This document shows positions 1 through 8,107 of a stretch of DNA of 64,000 nucleotides, piece after piece; within the stretch, counting starts at the first letter, position 1, and each line of letters starts with the position of its first letter. The translations under genes and the position numbers were made by a program. Source of the stretch: Bradyrhizobium aeschynomenes. Its GTDB lineage: Bacteria > Pseudomonadota > Alphaproteobacteria > Rhizobiales > Xanthobacteraceae. The notes under the pieces are model-generated. The model was given only the letters and a program-made list of their open reading frames with translations. It ran no database searches and was not told the DNA's origin. The DNA lies in NCBI RefSeq assembly GCF_013178945.1, contig NZ_JABFDM010000001.1, positions 682,001 through 746,000 on the forward strand, given 5' to 3'.

Positions 1-1
1 C

Positions 2-214
2 GTCAGCGAGGGCATGCTGTTCCCGTTCGAGGAGCTGATCGCCTATATCAGCAAGGACGAGACCTTGATGCCGGGCGAGTTCATCGGCTCCGGCACCGTC
101 GGCAATGGCTGCGGCCTTGAGCTCGGCTGGTATCTCGAGCATGGCGACGTGATCGAGCTCGAGGTCGAGAAGATCGGCATCCTGAAGAACAAGGTCGAGC
201 GGCAGGACGTTTGA
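2..214 (+). CDS. Fumarylacetoacetate hydrolase family protein, C-terminal part (cut by window start)
   Basis: Only the last 70 codons are inside the window. The visible residues (FPFEELIAYISKDETLMPGE, then GSGTVGNGCG and VIELEVEKIGILKN) match the C-terminal half of the FAH fold, where the GSGTVG-type turn and the final IG.L.N stretch are characteristic. Family members hydrolyse or decarboxylate acylpyruvates in degradation of aromatic compounds; the substrate cannot be told from this fragment. The gene ends 49 bases before a cyclase gene on the same strand, so the two probably form an operon for breakdown of an aromatic or tryptophan-like compound. The FAH family call is firm; the exact reaction is unknown. 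Confidence 0.85.
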   Translation, partial: VSEGMLFPFEELIAYISKDETLMPGEFIGSGTVGNGCGLELGWYLEHGDVIELEVEKIGILKNKVERQDV

Positions 215-263
215 TCCTGCCGGCGATCACAACAACGAAAACGACAAACCGAGAGGACCGCCC

Positions 264-1040
264 ATGGCCCGCAAGCTGATCGACATTTCGGTACCGCTGC
301 AGAACGACGTGCCGGCCGATCCGCCCGGCGCACATCCGACCATCCAGTACATCGATCATCAGCAGGGGCTGCCGCGCATGTTGCAGTTCTTCGACGGGCT
401 GAAGGCCGAGGATCTGCCGGACGGGCAGGGCTGGGCGGTCGAGCAGGTCAATCTGTCGACGCATAACGGCACGCATCTCGACGCGCCCTGGCACTTTCAT
501 CCGACGATGAACCGCGGCGAGCGCGCCTGGACCATCGACGAGGTGCCGCTGGAATGGTGCCTGCAGCCCGGCGTGAAGCTCGACTTCCGGCATTTTCCCG
601 ACGGCTATGTCGTGACCGCCAAGGACGTCGAGGCGGAGCTGAAGCGCATCGGCCACACGCTGTCGCCGCTCGAGATCGTCGTCGTCAATACCTCCGCCGG
701 CGCGCGCTTCGGCCAGGCCAACTACGTCAATTCCGGCTGCGGCATGGGCTATGAGGCGACGATGTATCTCCTGGAACGCGGCGTGCGCCTGACGGGCACC
801 GACGGCTGGAGCTGGGACGCGCCGTTCGTGTTCACCGCGCAGAAATATGCCGAGACCCACGACGCGGCCTTGATCTGGGAAGGCCACAAGGCCGGCCGCC
901 ATATCGGCTATTGCCATCTGGAGAAGCTGCACAATCTGGAGCAGTTGCCGTCGACGGGATTCACGGTCTCGTGCTTCCCGGTAAAGATCGAGCGCGCCTC
1001 AGCCGGATGGACGCGCGCGGTCGCGATCGTCGAGGGGTGA
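264..1040 (+). CDS. Cyclase family protein (kynurenine formamidase-like)
   Basis: A 258-residue protein of the PF04199 cyclase family. The metal-binding signature HNGTHLDAPWH is at about residues 67-77 and matches the family pattern HxGTHxDxPxH. Members are Mn or Zn hydrolases such as arylformamidase (KynB) and isatin hydrolase; the sequence alone does not separate these. The length is slightly above KynB (about 210 residues). The ATG is preceded by GAGAGGA at good spacing, and the upstream FAH-family gene suggests a shared ring-cleavage pathway. The family is certain, the substrate is inferred only as an acylated or cyclic amide-like compound. Confidence 0.85.
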   Translation: MARKLIDISVPLQNDVPADPPGAHPTIQYIDHQQGLPRMLQFFDGLKAEDLPDGQGWAVEQVNLSTHNGTHLDAPWHFHPTMNRGERAWTIDEVPLEWCLQPGVKLDFRHFPDGYVVTAKDVEAELKRIGHTLSPLEIVVVNTSAGARFGQANYVNSGCGMGYEATMYLLERGVRLTGTDGWSWDAPFVFTAQKYAETHDAALIWEGHKAGRHIGYCHLEKLHNLEQLPSTGFTVSCFPVKIERASAGWTRAVAIVEG

Positions 1041-1173
1041 GGAGGCGATGGCATCTGACTTGGGCGGGACAAGCCCGGGCATGGCGGCATGACGACTGAG
1101 AAGCGTGCCGTGGTAACTTAGGGAGAGATCAGTGGCCTAGCACGCTGCCAAGATGAGAGGCGACCGGGAGAAG

Positions 1174-1821
1174 CTAGCAATCACACGCCAGCATCACCTC
1201 GTTCCGGCGCAGCATCGGCAGAGTCCAGGGTGGGTTGTAGAACGCGAGCAGGGGCGCGCCGGTGACGGTCAGTCCCTGGCGCTGCGCGTAGTCGCGCAGC
1301 TCGCGGGTCTTGTCGGCGAGAATTCCGTCGGAATACGAGCCCGAGAAGGTGAGCGCGACCATACGCTGGGCCGGCACGGGGGTGAGCTTGATCCTGCCGT
1401 CTGCGGGCGGCGGCAGCGTATCCAGCGTCCAGCTCGACGGCATGACGAAGCTGACGCTCCAGCGATCGCTTCCGGTCTCATTGCCTGCCGGTGTCAGCAC
1501 TGTCGCCTGTTGCTGCACCGGCGCGGTCATCGCGATCTTGGCCTTGCCCTGGTTGGCGCCGAAGATGTAGCCGCCGATGATGCGAAAGCCTTCTTCGATC
1601 GCCGGCTTGCGTGCACCTTGCACCTCGGCCTGCGCGATGATCATCGGCGCATAGGCGCGGATCTCGAATGCACCGTCGCGCTTCACCACGTCATATCTCG
1701 GATGTTCGACCCGGCTCATGATCGGCCCTGCGGCGATGGCGGCACCGGCCAGGGCGAGCACGACGAGGCCAATCGACCAGACCAGCATGCGGCGTCTCCT
1801 CGATGTTGGCCTCTCGGTCAT
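1174..1821 (-). CDS. SOUL family heme-binding protein
   Basis: A 215-residue protein with one N-terminal membrane segment or uncleaved signal (residues 12-35) followed by a SOUL/HBP domain, recognised by YDVVKRDGAFEIRAYAP and later KIAMTAPV, both typical of the family. SOUL proteins bind heme or porphyrins; the bacterial role is not established. An internal ATG at 1788 (MLVWSIGL) would give a shorter signal-anchor start and is equally plausible, because residues 2-11 are mostly arginine and serine. It stands alone, with repeat-rich DNA upstream. Confidence 0.85.
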   Translation of the reverse strand: MTERPTSRRRRMLVWSIGLVVLALAGAAIAAGPIMSRVEHPRYDVVKRDGAFEIRAYAPMIIAQAEVQGARKPAIEEGFRIIGGYIFGANQGKAKIAMTAPVQQQATVLTPAGNETGSDRWSVSFVMPSSWTLDTLPPPADGRIKLTPVPAQRMVALTFSGSYSDGILADKTRELRDYAQRQGLTVTGAPLLAFYNPPWTLPMLRRNEVMLACDC

Positions 1822-2152
1822 GGCGGTGGTCCGTCAGGTTGGTACCTACGACGAAACGAGGACGAGGGGCCAGCGGATCAGGTCGTAAGGTTCGTCCGCG
1901 CCATCCTTCGAGGCGTCCGCCGCTTGCGAGCAGCAGGCGACCCGACGGGCGACTCAGTGGAAGCGCGAGGATCAAGTGCACCGCTGAGCCGCCAACGGCC
2001 CGGCCCCGCGACACCGCATCGGTGACTGCACCGAAAGCGAGAATTCCGTAGCGTCCTCAGCGCGATCACCTCTGTCCAGATGCCGCTGCAAATATTTCCT
2101 TGTTTCGCTTTTACGGAAATCGTGCTTTCCTTCCTGCATCCCGCCTCATGCA
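1822..2152. other. Intergenic DNA without a supported gene
   Basis: No convincing gene is seen between the SOUL gene and the long repeat that begins near 2153. A stretch around 1895-1935 resembles one half of a common rhizobial palindrome (CATCCTTCGAGGCGTCCGCC). Short open frames here lack ribosome sites and recognisable sequence. Confidence 0.5.
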
Positions 2153-2632
2153 GAGGGACGTACGCGTCGTCACGATACGGAGAGGCGGGGAGCGGTGGCC
2201 GCGGGTCTGTCAGGCGCAGTTGCGCAAGACGAATGGCAATTCGCGGACGTTCAAGCCGTGTGGTCCTGGTGCCCCGAAGCTGGCGCCAAGCTCGTTGCCG
2301 ACCTGACGTGTCGCGCGGGCGACGGGGGCAATCAAGCCGGTCCCCGGGGAGAGCGCGGAGCAGACGTTAAGACCATCGCGCAGGGAAGGCCGGGATGTTC
2401 CAGCCGAACCTGTGGTTCCTGCCCCGTGCATTTCTTTCGCACGGGGGCCATGGGGGCGGCGGGCTCCCGGTCTTCCCTGCGCCCTCTGTTCGAAGAGGGC
2501 GAGCTGATAGCAAAGCTCGGGTGCAGATGCGCCGCGAGAAAGTGGCTGCATGGTCTCCGCACCAAGTCTCTGCGCGTCATAAGTCTCCGCACCGCGCGTC
2601 TCTTCGTCGGCGCGGTGTTCTCGCAATGACGT
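2153..2632. repeat. Long dispersed repeat, copy A1
   Basis: About 480 bases of non-coding repeat. Its first half (GGGACGTACGCGTCGTCACG onward) is shared with 63780-64000 and its second half (GGGGGCAATCAAGCC onward) with 45539-45727. It contains a foldback: arms 2380-2395 and 2465-2480 pair in 15 of 16 positions plus one G-U, and inside lies a hairpin CCCCGTGC/GCACGGGG (2422-2429 and 2439-2446) around a T-rich loop. Similar elements in Bradyrhizobium are often mis-annotated as short hypothetical proteins; no reading frame is conserved among the copies here. Confidence 0.75.
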
Positions 2633-2658
2633 GGAGAGGGCGGTGCAACACACTCGCT

Positions 2659-2760
2659 GTCATTCCGGGGCGCGCGTAGCGCGCCCCCGGAATCCATCGG
2701 GCCGCGGCCTGTGTCGTGAAATGGATTGCGGGCTCGCGCTGCGCGCGCCCCGGAATGACG
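2659..2760. repeat. REP-like palindromic repeat, type B
   Basis: Imperfect inverted repeat running from GTCATTCCGGGGCGCGCG to CGCGCCCCGGAATGACG. The same type is found at 42115-42262. It lies just downstream of the ScfR-type regulator gene, at the end of its transcript. Confidence 0.8.
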
Positions 2761-2778
2761 GAGGAGAGCGTGGGCGTC

Positions 2779-4224
2779 TCACAGCTCCCTTGCATTGCTG
2801 AACGCGAACGAGCTGACGCGGCGCGTGGTCTCGTCCAGGATCAGCGTGCGCGTGATCGGCGGCTCGGCGCGCTGGGCGCAGTTTTCGCGCTCGCAGAGCC
2901 GGCAGTTGACGCCGATGGGCGTGCCTTCGGCCGTCTCCAGGTCCATGCCGGCGGCATAGACGAGGCGCGAGGCGTGACGGATCTCGCAGCCCAGGCCGAT
3001 CGCAAAGCGCGGCTGCGGCATCGGGTGCGGCGCGACCGGGCGCCGGACCATCTGGGCGATCGAGAAATAGCGCGAGCCGTCCGGCAGTTCGATGATCTGC
3101 TTCAGCAGGCGGTCGGGGGTGTCGAAGGTCGAATGGACGTTCCACAGCGGACAGGTGCCGCCGAACTTCGAGAACGGGAAGGTGCCCGAGGAGAAGCGCT
3201 TGGAGACGTTGCCGGCGCTGTCGACGCGCAGCATGAAGAACGGAACGCCGCGCGCGTTCGGGCGCGACAAGGTGGTGAGGCGGTGACACACCTGCTCGAA
3301 GCCGGTGTTGAAGCGCTGCGCGAGCACGTTGATGTCGTAGCTCAGCGCTTCCGCCGCGGCGAGGAACGGCGCATAGGGCATCATCACGGCGGCGGCGAAG
3401 TAGCTCGCCAGCGTCATGCGATAGAGCCGGCGCGAGGTGTCGTCGATCGCGCCGGCGCGGCCGATGATGATCTCGAATTGCGGCAGGCACTCCGCCATGC
3501 CGAGCTGGAATGCGAGCTGGAAGGTGCGCCCGGGACCGTCGACGAGTTCGGAGATCAGCAGCTGGCGGCGGTGGCGGTCGTAACGGCGCAAGGTCTCGCG
3601 CATCACGTCGACCGGCATCACGCGGGTCTGCACCGAATGTTTCTCGCGCAGCCGTGCGGCGAGCGCGGCAAAGAGTCCTTCCGCCGGCACGTCGAGCGCG
3701 TCGCGCAGGGCCTCGGCCTGCTGCTCGAGTTCGGGAAAATAGTTCCGGTTGGCCTCGATCAGGTCGCGCACCCGCTCGATCGGATTGGCCTCGAAATGTC
3801 CGCCTGCATTGCGGTCTGCCATCTGCGCCGCCACCAGGGTCTCGCCGCGCCGCGCCTCGGCGTAAGCCGCGTACAGCCGCTGCAGCGCGTGGGTGACCCC
3901 TGGGCAGAGCTCGGCGAGGTCGCGCAGCTCCTGCTTGGGCAGCTCGATCTGGCGGAACAGCGGGTCGGAGAAGATCTCGTTGAGCTCGGCGAAGAAGCGG
4001 TCCTCGTCGGCGGTGGCGAGGTCGCGCAGATCGAGGTCATAGACCTCTGCCAGCCGCAGCAGGATCTGGGCGCTCACCGGTCGCTGGTTGCGCTCGATCA
4101 GGTTGACGTAGCTCGGCGAGATGCCGAGCCCCTCGGCCAATTGAGTTTGCGACAGGCCCAGCTGCTGGCGGATGCGGCGGAAGCGCGGCCCGACGAACAG
4201 CTTCTTTCCGGATTCACCGGGCAT
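2779..4224 (-). CDS. Short-chain fatty acid transcriptional regulator (ScfR/RamB type, XRE family)
   Basis: A 481-residue regulator. The N-terminal helix-turn-helix (RFRRIRQQLGLSQTQLAEGL followed by SPSYVNLIERNQRPVS) is followed by a long ligand-sensing region and a cysteine-rich C-terminus (NCRLCERENCAQRAEPP) typical of the DUF2083 part of ScfR, PccR and RamB. These proteins respond to acyl-CoA status and control propionate, acetate or glyoxylate metabolism. The ATG at 4224 is chosen because GGGAGAT precedes it and homologs begin near MPGESGKKLFVG; the frame stays open for 31 more codons upstream, through AT-rich promoter-like DNA. That upstream DNA holds a probable autoregulatory operator. 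Confidence 0.85.
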   Translation of the reverse strand: MPGESGKKLFVGPRFRRIRQQLGLSQTQLAEGLGISPSYVNLIERNQRPVSAQILLRLAEVYDLDLRDLATADEDRFFAELNEIFSDPLFRQIELPKQELRDLAELCPGVTHALQRLYAAYAEARRGETLVAAQMADRNAGGHFEANPIERVRDLIEANRNYFPELEQQAEALRDALDVPAEGLFAALAARLREKHSVQTRVMPVDVMRETLRRYDRHRRQLLISELVDGPGRTFQLAFQLGMAECLPQFEIIIGRAGAIDDTSRRLYRMTLASYFAAAVMMPYAPFLAAAEALSYDINVLAQRFNTGFEQVCHRLTTLSRPNARGVPFFMLRVDSAGNVSKRFSSGTFPFSKFGGTCPLWNVHSTFDTPDRLLKQIIELPDGSRYFSIAQMVRRPVAPHPMPQPRFAIGLGCEIRHASRLVYAAGMDLETAEGTPIGVNCRLCERENCAQRAEPPITRTLILDETTRRVSSFAFSNAREL

Positions 4225-4255
4225 GGCGATCTCCCGCAGGCCGACCGGCCCTGGA

Positions 4256-4275
4256 TTTGTGACAAAATTTACAAA
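4256..4275. promoter_or_regulatory. Putative ScfR-type operator
   Basis: The 5-1-5 palindrome TTTGTGACAAA (4256-4266) is followed directly by TTTACAAA (4268-4275), about 30 bases upstream of the regulator start. PccR and RamB relatives bind TTTGC/GCAAA-like sites in front of their own genes, so this is the best candidate for autoregulation. The assignment is by resemblance and position. Confidence 0.45.
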
Positions 4276-4419
4276 ATGACATTTATGACAAGTGATGATG
4301 TTACATGACATCACCATTCGAAAACAAGGCCTCTATACGAAGCTGCCGGTTTCGCGTTTATCTCTGGTCACGCAAATCGCAATGCACTGTCAAAGTTGTG
4401 ACGGTTGAAGGAGGGTCCC

Positions 4420-4626
4420 ATGACCAGCAATTTCTGGGTGATCGGCGGCGAGTTCGGCTCGATGAATTTCCACAAGCTGGTGGAAGGATCGGCCCAGGTG
4501 AAGGGGCCGTTCAAGTCGCGCAAGGAGGCCGAGGATTGCTGGCGCGAGGTGTCCGAGGAGAACCGCCACAAGGCCGGCGTGCGCTTCTCGATCGTCGAGG
4601 AGCCGCAGCGCGCGCCGGCGGCCTGA
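4420..4626 (+). CDS. DUF4170 domain-containing small protein
   Basis: A 68-residue soluble protein (MTSNFWVIGGEFGSMNF...) that matches the DUF4170 pattern: an aromatic-rich start, GPF.S...A...W in the middle and an RFSIVEE end. The function of the family is unknown. The start is set at 4420 because AAGGAGGG lies at 4408-4415; an ATG five codons upstream would bury that site. It is divergent from the ScfR-type regulator across a 195-base promoter region, so both may be controlled from the same intergenic DNA. Confidence 0.8.
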   Translation: MTSNFWVIGGEFGSMNFHKLVEGSAQVKGPFKSRKEAEDCWREVSEENRHKAGVRFSIVEEPQRAPAA

Positions 4627-4865
4627 CCGCCGATCGGGAATGCATCGCCGGGTATTTGAATAAAGCTCGAGGAAGAGCCCAAGGACGGGGCGGTCTCAGC
4701 CGGGTCATACCGGAGGGGGCCGCCCACGTCCGTTTTGCAACCATCATTTGAGTGCCGCTGATTATCTCAGCGTGCGTATAACCCTTTGAAGGCAAATGGG
4801 GTTTGCGGAATACTGGGTTACTGATAGGTTAATCGGAGAAATCCTGGCGAAACCAGGGCCGAACC

Positions 4866-5432
4866 GTGAAAGCGTCAGCGATGTCCGAGGCCCCCGACAG
4901 CAGCACCGAACCGCGTCCCGTGCGTCTGCGCGAGGCGCTGCGCCAGGCCCGGATCGAGGCCGCAGACCGAACGGGCGTCGTGGTCGATCTGCGCGATGCC
5001 GAGGTGGCGCGGCTCGAGATTCTCAACGAGGCGCTCGATCCGCTGTTCGCCGAAGTGCCGAACCAGATCGATCTGTTCGATCGCGGCATCAGCCAGGGCG
5101 AGACGCCGCGGCTGTGGATCGACGTCGTCGCTCATGTCGTGATGGGGCGCGACAAGCGGCAGTATCGCTTCGTCCAGGACACCCGCAACGGCCGCATCGT
5201 GCTCGCCGAATCGCACGACATCGGTGCGATCGTGAAGGCGGTGACCGACTACGTCGCCCGCCGCATGGTCGAGCGCGAACGCGCCTTCAGCGTTACCCGC
5301 ATCCAGGCTCAGGCGAGCAGCGAGGTGCCAAAGCGCGGGCGAGTCTGGCCGTTCGTGCTCGGCTTCGTGCTCGGGGTGCTGTCGCTGTTCGGCTACGCGC
5401 TCTACGAGAGCCTGAAGCCGATCAGTTTCTGA
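4866..5432 (+). CDS. Conserved hypothetical protein with C-terminal membrane anchor
   Basis: A 188-residue protein of unknown function. Residues 1-160 are hydrophilic and charged, with DLRDAEVARLEILNEAL and QYRFVQDTRNGRIVLAES as the most distinctive stretches; the end is a single membrane segment (VWPFVLGFVLGVLSLFGYAL), giving a cytoplasmic domain with a C-terminal tail anchor. An internal ATG at 4881 (MSEAPD) is an alternative start. No catalytic motif is visible. A short palindromic repeat follows directly. Confidence 0.7.
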   Translation: MKASAMSEAPDSSTEPRPVRLREALRQARIEAADRTGVVVDLRDAEVARLEILNEALDPLFAEVPNQIDLFDRGISQGETPRLWIDVVAHVVMGRDKRQYRFVQDTRNGRIVLAESHDIGAIVKAVTDYVARRMVERERAFSVTRIQAQASSEVPKRGRVWPFVLGFVLGVLSLFGYALYESLKPISF

Positions 5433-5433
5433 C

Positions 5434-5478
5434 GCATGGTCCGGAAAAGTGGGGACCGGTTTTCCGATCGGATCATGC
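5434..5478. repeat. Short Rhizobiales palindromic element
   Basis: GCATGGTCCGGAAAAGTGGG, then ACCGGTTTTCCGATCGGATCATGC, is one of the most common small palindromic elements of Rhizobiales genomes. It lies between two convergent genes and could act as a transcript end. Confidence 0.75.
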
Positions 5479-5491
5479 GCAAACAAAAAGA

Positions 5492-6379
5492 TCAGATCAG
5501 GCGAATCTGGCGGATCTCGCGCACGCGCTGCGCATCGTTGACGCCGCGCACGGTCATGTCGCAGCGCCAATGATTGCCCTCAGGCGCAATGGCGAAGATG
5601 TTGTAGGCCGCAGCCGGGGTGTGGCCATGCGCGAGCGAGGACGCAGAGGGCACACCGACAACCGGAATCTTGCGCTCCGGCCCGTCGATCCAGATGGTCG
5701 AATGCACATGATCGTGGCCGTGCAGGACCAGTTCGACGCCGTGGCGCGCGAGCAGCGCGATGAGGTCGCGGGCGTCGGTGAGCCGCTTCATCCGATTGGC
5801 CGACCGCAGCGGATGATGCACCAGCAGCACGCGGAACAGCTGCTCACGCGCCAGCGGTTCCAGCAGTCGTTCCAATGCTGCGAGCTGGGCGCTGCCGATC
5901 CGGCCCGTCGCCATGAACGGGGCCGACGGCACGGCCGAGGAGAGGCTGATCAGCGCCAGCGGCCCGCGCCGGCGCAGCGACGGGAAGCTCGCCGGGCTGA
6001 CGCCGTCGCCGCCGAAATAATCGGCGAAGCTCTCGGCGAAGCGCAGCCGGGTCGAGCGGACATAGGCGTCGTGATTGCCGGGAATCGCGGTGACCTTGTC
6101 CGGCGGCCCGACCGTCCGGAGCCAGGCCTGGGCGAGCGGAAACTCCGATTCCAGCGCGAAATTGACGAGGTCGCCGGTGACCGCGATCTGGTCCGGCATC
6201 TGCGTGTGCAGATCGGAGATCAGCAGATCGAGAATGTCGCGGCGGTGATATTTGTAGCGGTTGCGCGTCCAGTTGAGATAGCCGAGCGCCCGCTTGCTCG
6301 CGAGCTCCGACAATCGCGGCCGCGATTGCGGGGCGAGATGCGGGTCGGACAGATGGGCAAGCGTAAACGCGGCCATCAC
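5492..6379 (-). CDS. Calcineurin-like metallophosphoesterase
   Basis: A 295-residue cytoplasmic phosphoesterase. The di-metal motifs occur in order: AHLSDPHLAP (D-x-H) near residue 10, AVTGDLVN (GD) near 66, IPGNHDAYV (GNHD) near 98, a histidine in LLVHHPLRS and HGHDHVHS near 220. The set is complete, so it should be catalytically active on a phosphodiester or nucleotide substrate that cannot be named. The second methionine (MAAFTLAHL) is an equally good start. It is divergent from the Nudix gene. Confidence 0.88.
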   Translation of the reverse strand: MMAAFTLAHLSDPHLAPQSRPRLSELASKRALGYLNWTRNRYKYHRRDILDLLISDLHTQMPDQIAVTGDLVNFALESEFPLAQAWLRTVGPPDKVTAIPGNHDAYVRSTRLRFAESFADYFGGDGVSPASFPSLRRRGPLALISLSSAVPSAPFMATGRIGSAQLAALERLLEPLAREQLFRVLLVHHPLRSANRMKRLTDARDLIALLARHGVELVLHGHDHVHSTIWIDGPERKIPVVGVPSASSLAHGHTPAAAYNIFAIAPEGNHWRCDMTVRGVNDAQRVREIRQIRLI

Positions 6380-6500
6380 TGGTCCCGGCGCCGATGGCGG
6401 ATGCGTGCGCGCTCAGCTGTCATGTCATGCTATTCCTCATGCTGGCGCTCTCATGGCAAGCCCGGCCTTCGAGCGCAAGACCAACCGGGGATGACGCGAT

Positions 6501-7025
6501 TTGACGACAACACAGCTCAGCAGGTTGCGGATCCGGTTCGAGCCGGTGCTCCGGCGCGGATTCCACCTCTATTGGCGCTTCGCCCGCGGCATGACGCTCG
6601 GCGTCCGCGGCGTGGTGCTGGATGCCGAGAACCGGGTGTTCCTGGTCCGGCACGGCTATGTGTCGGGCTGGCACCTGCCGGGCGGCGGGGTCGAGGTCGG
6701 CGAGACCTTCATCGAGGCCCTGAGCCGGGAGCTGCTCGAGGAGGGACGGATCGCGCTCGCAGGCGAGCCGGAACTGCACGGCATCTTCCTCAACAGCCAC
6801 GTCTCGCCGCGCGACCACGTCGCCGTCTTCGTTATCAAGGGGTTTACGCAGGACCGCCCGCCGGAGCCGAACCACGAGATCGTCGAGACCGGCTTTTTCG
6901 CGCGCGATGCGCTGCCGGAAGGCATCACATTGGGCACGCTGGCCCGCCTGCGCGAGGTGCTGGACGGCGTTAAGGTCATTCCCACCTGGCGGCCCGAACA
7001 GCCCGTGGCGGCCCGCTCATTATGA
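6501..7025 (+). CDS. Nudix hydrolase
   Basis: A 174-residue Nudix protein. The box GGGVEVGETFIEALSRELLE-EG matches GX5EX7REUXEEXGU, so the Mg-binding helix is intact. The frame opens at a TTG codon (6501); the nearby ATG at 6491 is out of frame. Nudix enzymes split nucleoside diphosphates linked to another group; the exact substrate is not visible. It sits between a divergent phosphoesterase and a glycosyltransferase. The start is the least certain part. Confidence 0.82.
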   Translation: MTTTQLSRLRIRFEPVLRRGFHLYWRFARGMTLGVRGVVLDAENRVFLVRHGYVSGWHLPGGGVEVGETFIEALSRELLEEGRIALAGEPELHGIFLNSHVSPRDHVAVFVIKGFTQDRPPEPNHEIVETGFFARDALPEGITLGTLARLREVLDGVKVIPTWRPEQPVAARSL

Positions 7026-7073
7026 GATTCTGCACCGAATGCGGGCAATCTCCCGGCCATGGGAGACGGGTCA

Positions 7074-8006
7074 ATGAGTTCACCATCGATGCGGATCGCC
7101 GTGCTGGTGCCCTGCTACAATGAGGAGGCGGCGGTCGCGACCGTGGTCCGCGACTTCAAGCAGGCGCTGCCGACGGCTGTCGTCTATGTCTACGACAACA
7201 ATTCGAAGGATCGGACGGTCGAGGTCGCCCGCGCCGCCGGTGCCGAGGTCCGCGGCGAGCGGCGGCAGGGCAAGGGTCACGTCGTCCGGCGCATGTTTGC
7301 CGATATCGATGCCGACATCTACGTGCTGGTCGACGGCGATGCGACCTATGATGCGCCGAGCGCGCCCGGCATGATCGAGCGGCTCGTCAGCGAACGTCTC
7401 GACATGGTGGTGGGGCTGCGGGTCGACCAGGAGCAGGCCGCCTACCGGATGGGCCATCGCACCGGCAATTGGATGCTGACGAGCTTCCTCGCCGAAGTGT
7501 TCGGTCAGGCCTTCAAGGACATCCTGTCGGGCTACCGCGTGTTCTCGCGCCGCTTCGTGAAGTCCTTCCCCGTGCTGTCCGACGGTTTCGAGATCGAGAC
7601 CGAGCTCACCGTGCACGCGCTGGAGCTGGCACTGCCGGTGGCGGAGATCGCGACGCCGTATTACGCGCGGCCGGAGGGGTCCGTGTCCAAGCTCAACACC
7701 TGGCGCGACGGCTTCCGCATTCTCAACACCATCCTCAAGTTGTACCGCTCGGAGAAGCCGCTGCGCTTCTTCACCGCGATCGGCATCTTCCTCGCGCTCA
7801 TCTCGATCGGCTTCGCCATCCCGATCCTCGTCACCTACATCGAGACCGGGCTGGTGCCGCGGCTGCCGACCGCAGTGCTGTCGATGGGCCTGATGATCAT
7901 GGCGCTGCTGTCGGCGTCATCAGGGCTGGTGCTCGACACCGTCACGCGAGGGCGGCGCGAGATGAAGCTGCTGGCCTATTTGTCACAATCACCGGTGGGA
8001 GGCTGA
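7074..8006 (+). CDS. Family 2 glycosyltransferase, polyprenyl-phosphate sugar transferase type
   Basis: A GT-A glycosyltransferase of 310 residues. Near the start are IAVLVPCYNEE, YVYDNNSKD and the metal/nucleotide site VLVDGDATYD. After the catalytic domain come two membrane segments (FFTAIGIFLALISIGFAI and AVLSMGLMIMALLSASSGLV), the layout of enzymes that load a sugar onto undecaprenyl or dolichyl phosphate. ATG codons at 7059, 7074 and 7089 are possible; 7074 is chosen because GGGAGA precedes it at 8-10 bases. The sugar is unknown. Confidence 0.85.
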   Translation: MSSPSMRIAVLVPCYNEEAAVATVVRDFKQALPTAVVYVYDNNSKDRTVEVARAAGAEVRGERRQGKGHVVRRMFADIDADIYVLVDGDATYDAPSAPGMIERLVSERLDMVVGLRVDQEQAAYRMGHRTGNWMLTSFLAEVFGQAFKDILSGYRVFSRRFVKSFPVLSDGFEIETELTVHALELALPVAEIATPYYARPEGSVSKLNTWRDGFRILNTILKLYRSEKPLRFFTAIGIFLALISIGFAIPILVTYIETGLVPRLPTAVLSMGLMIMALLSASSGLVLDTVTRGRREMKLLAYLSQSPVGG

Positions 8007-8107
8007 CGGCGGGATTGCAAGGGAGGCATCGCGGGACCGAAACTTGTGTCCGCCGGCCGTTCCGGCCATGGTCCGGGCTGGTCCACGTCAACGAGAACCT
8101 CGTCTCC

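Noticed and set aside
2210..2653. Possible short protein genes inside the long repeat after the SOUL gene
   Set aside because: The repeat's other copies do not keep the frame, and its foldback structure explains the sequence better than coding does.
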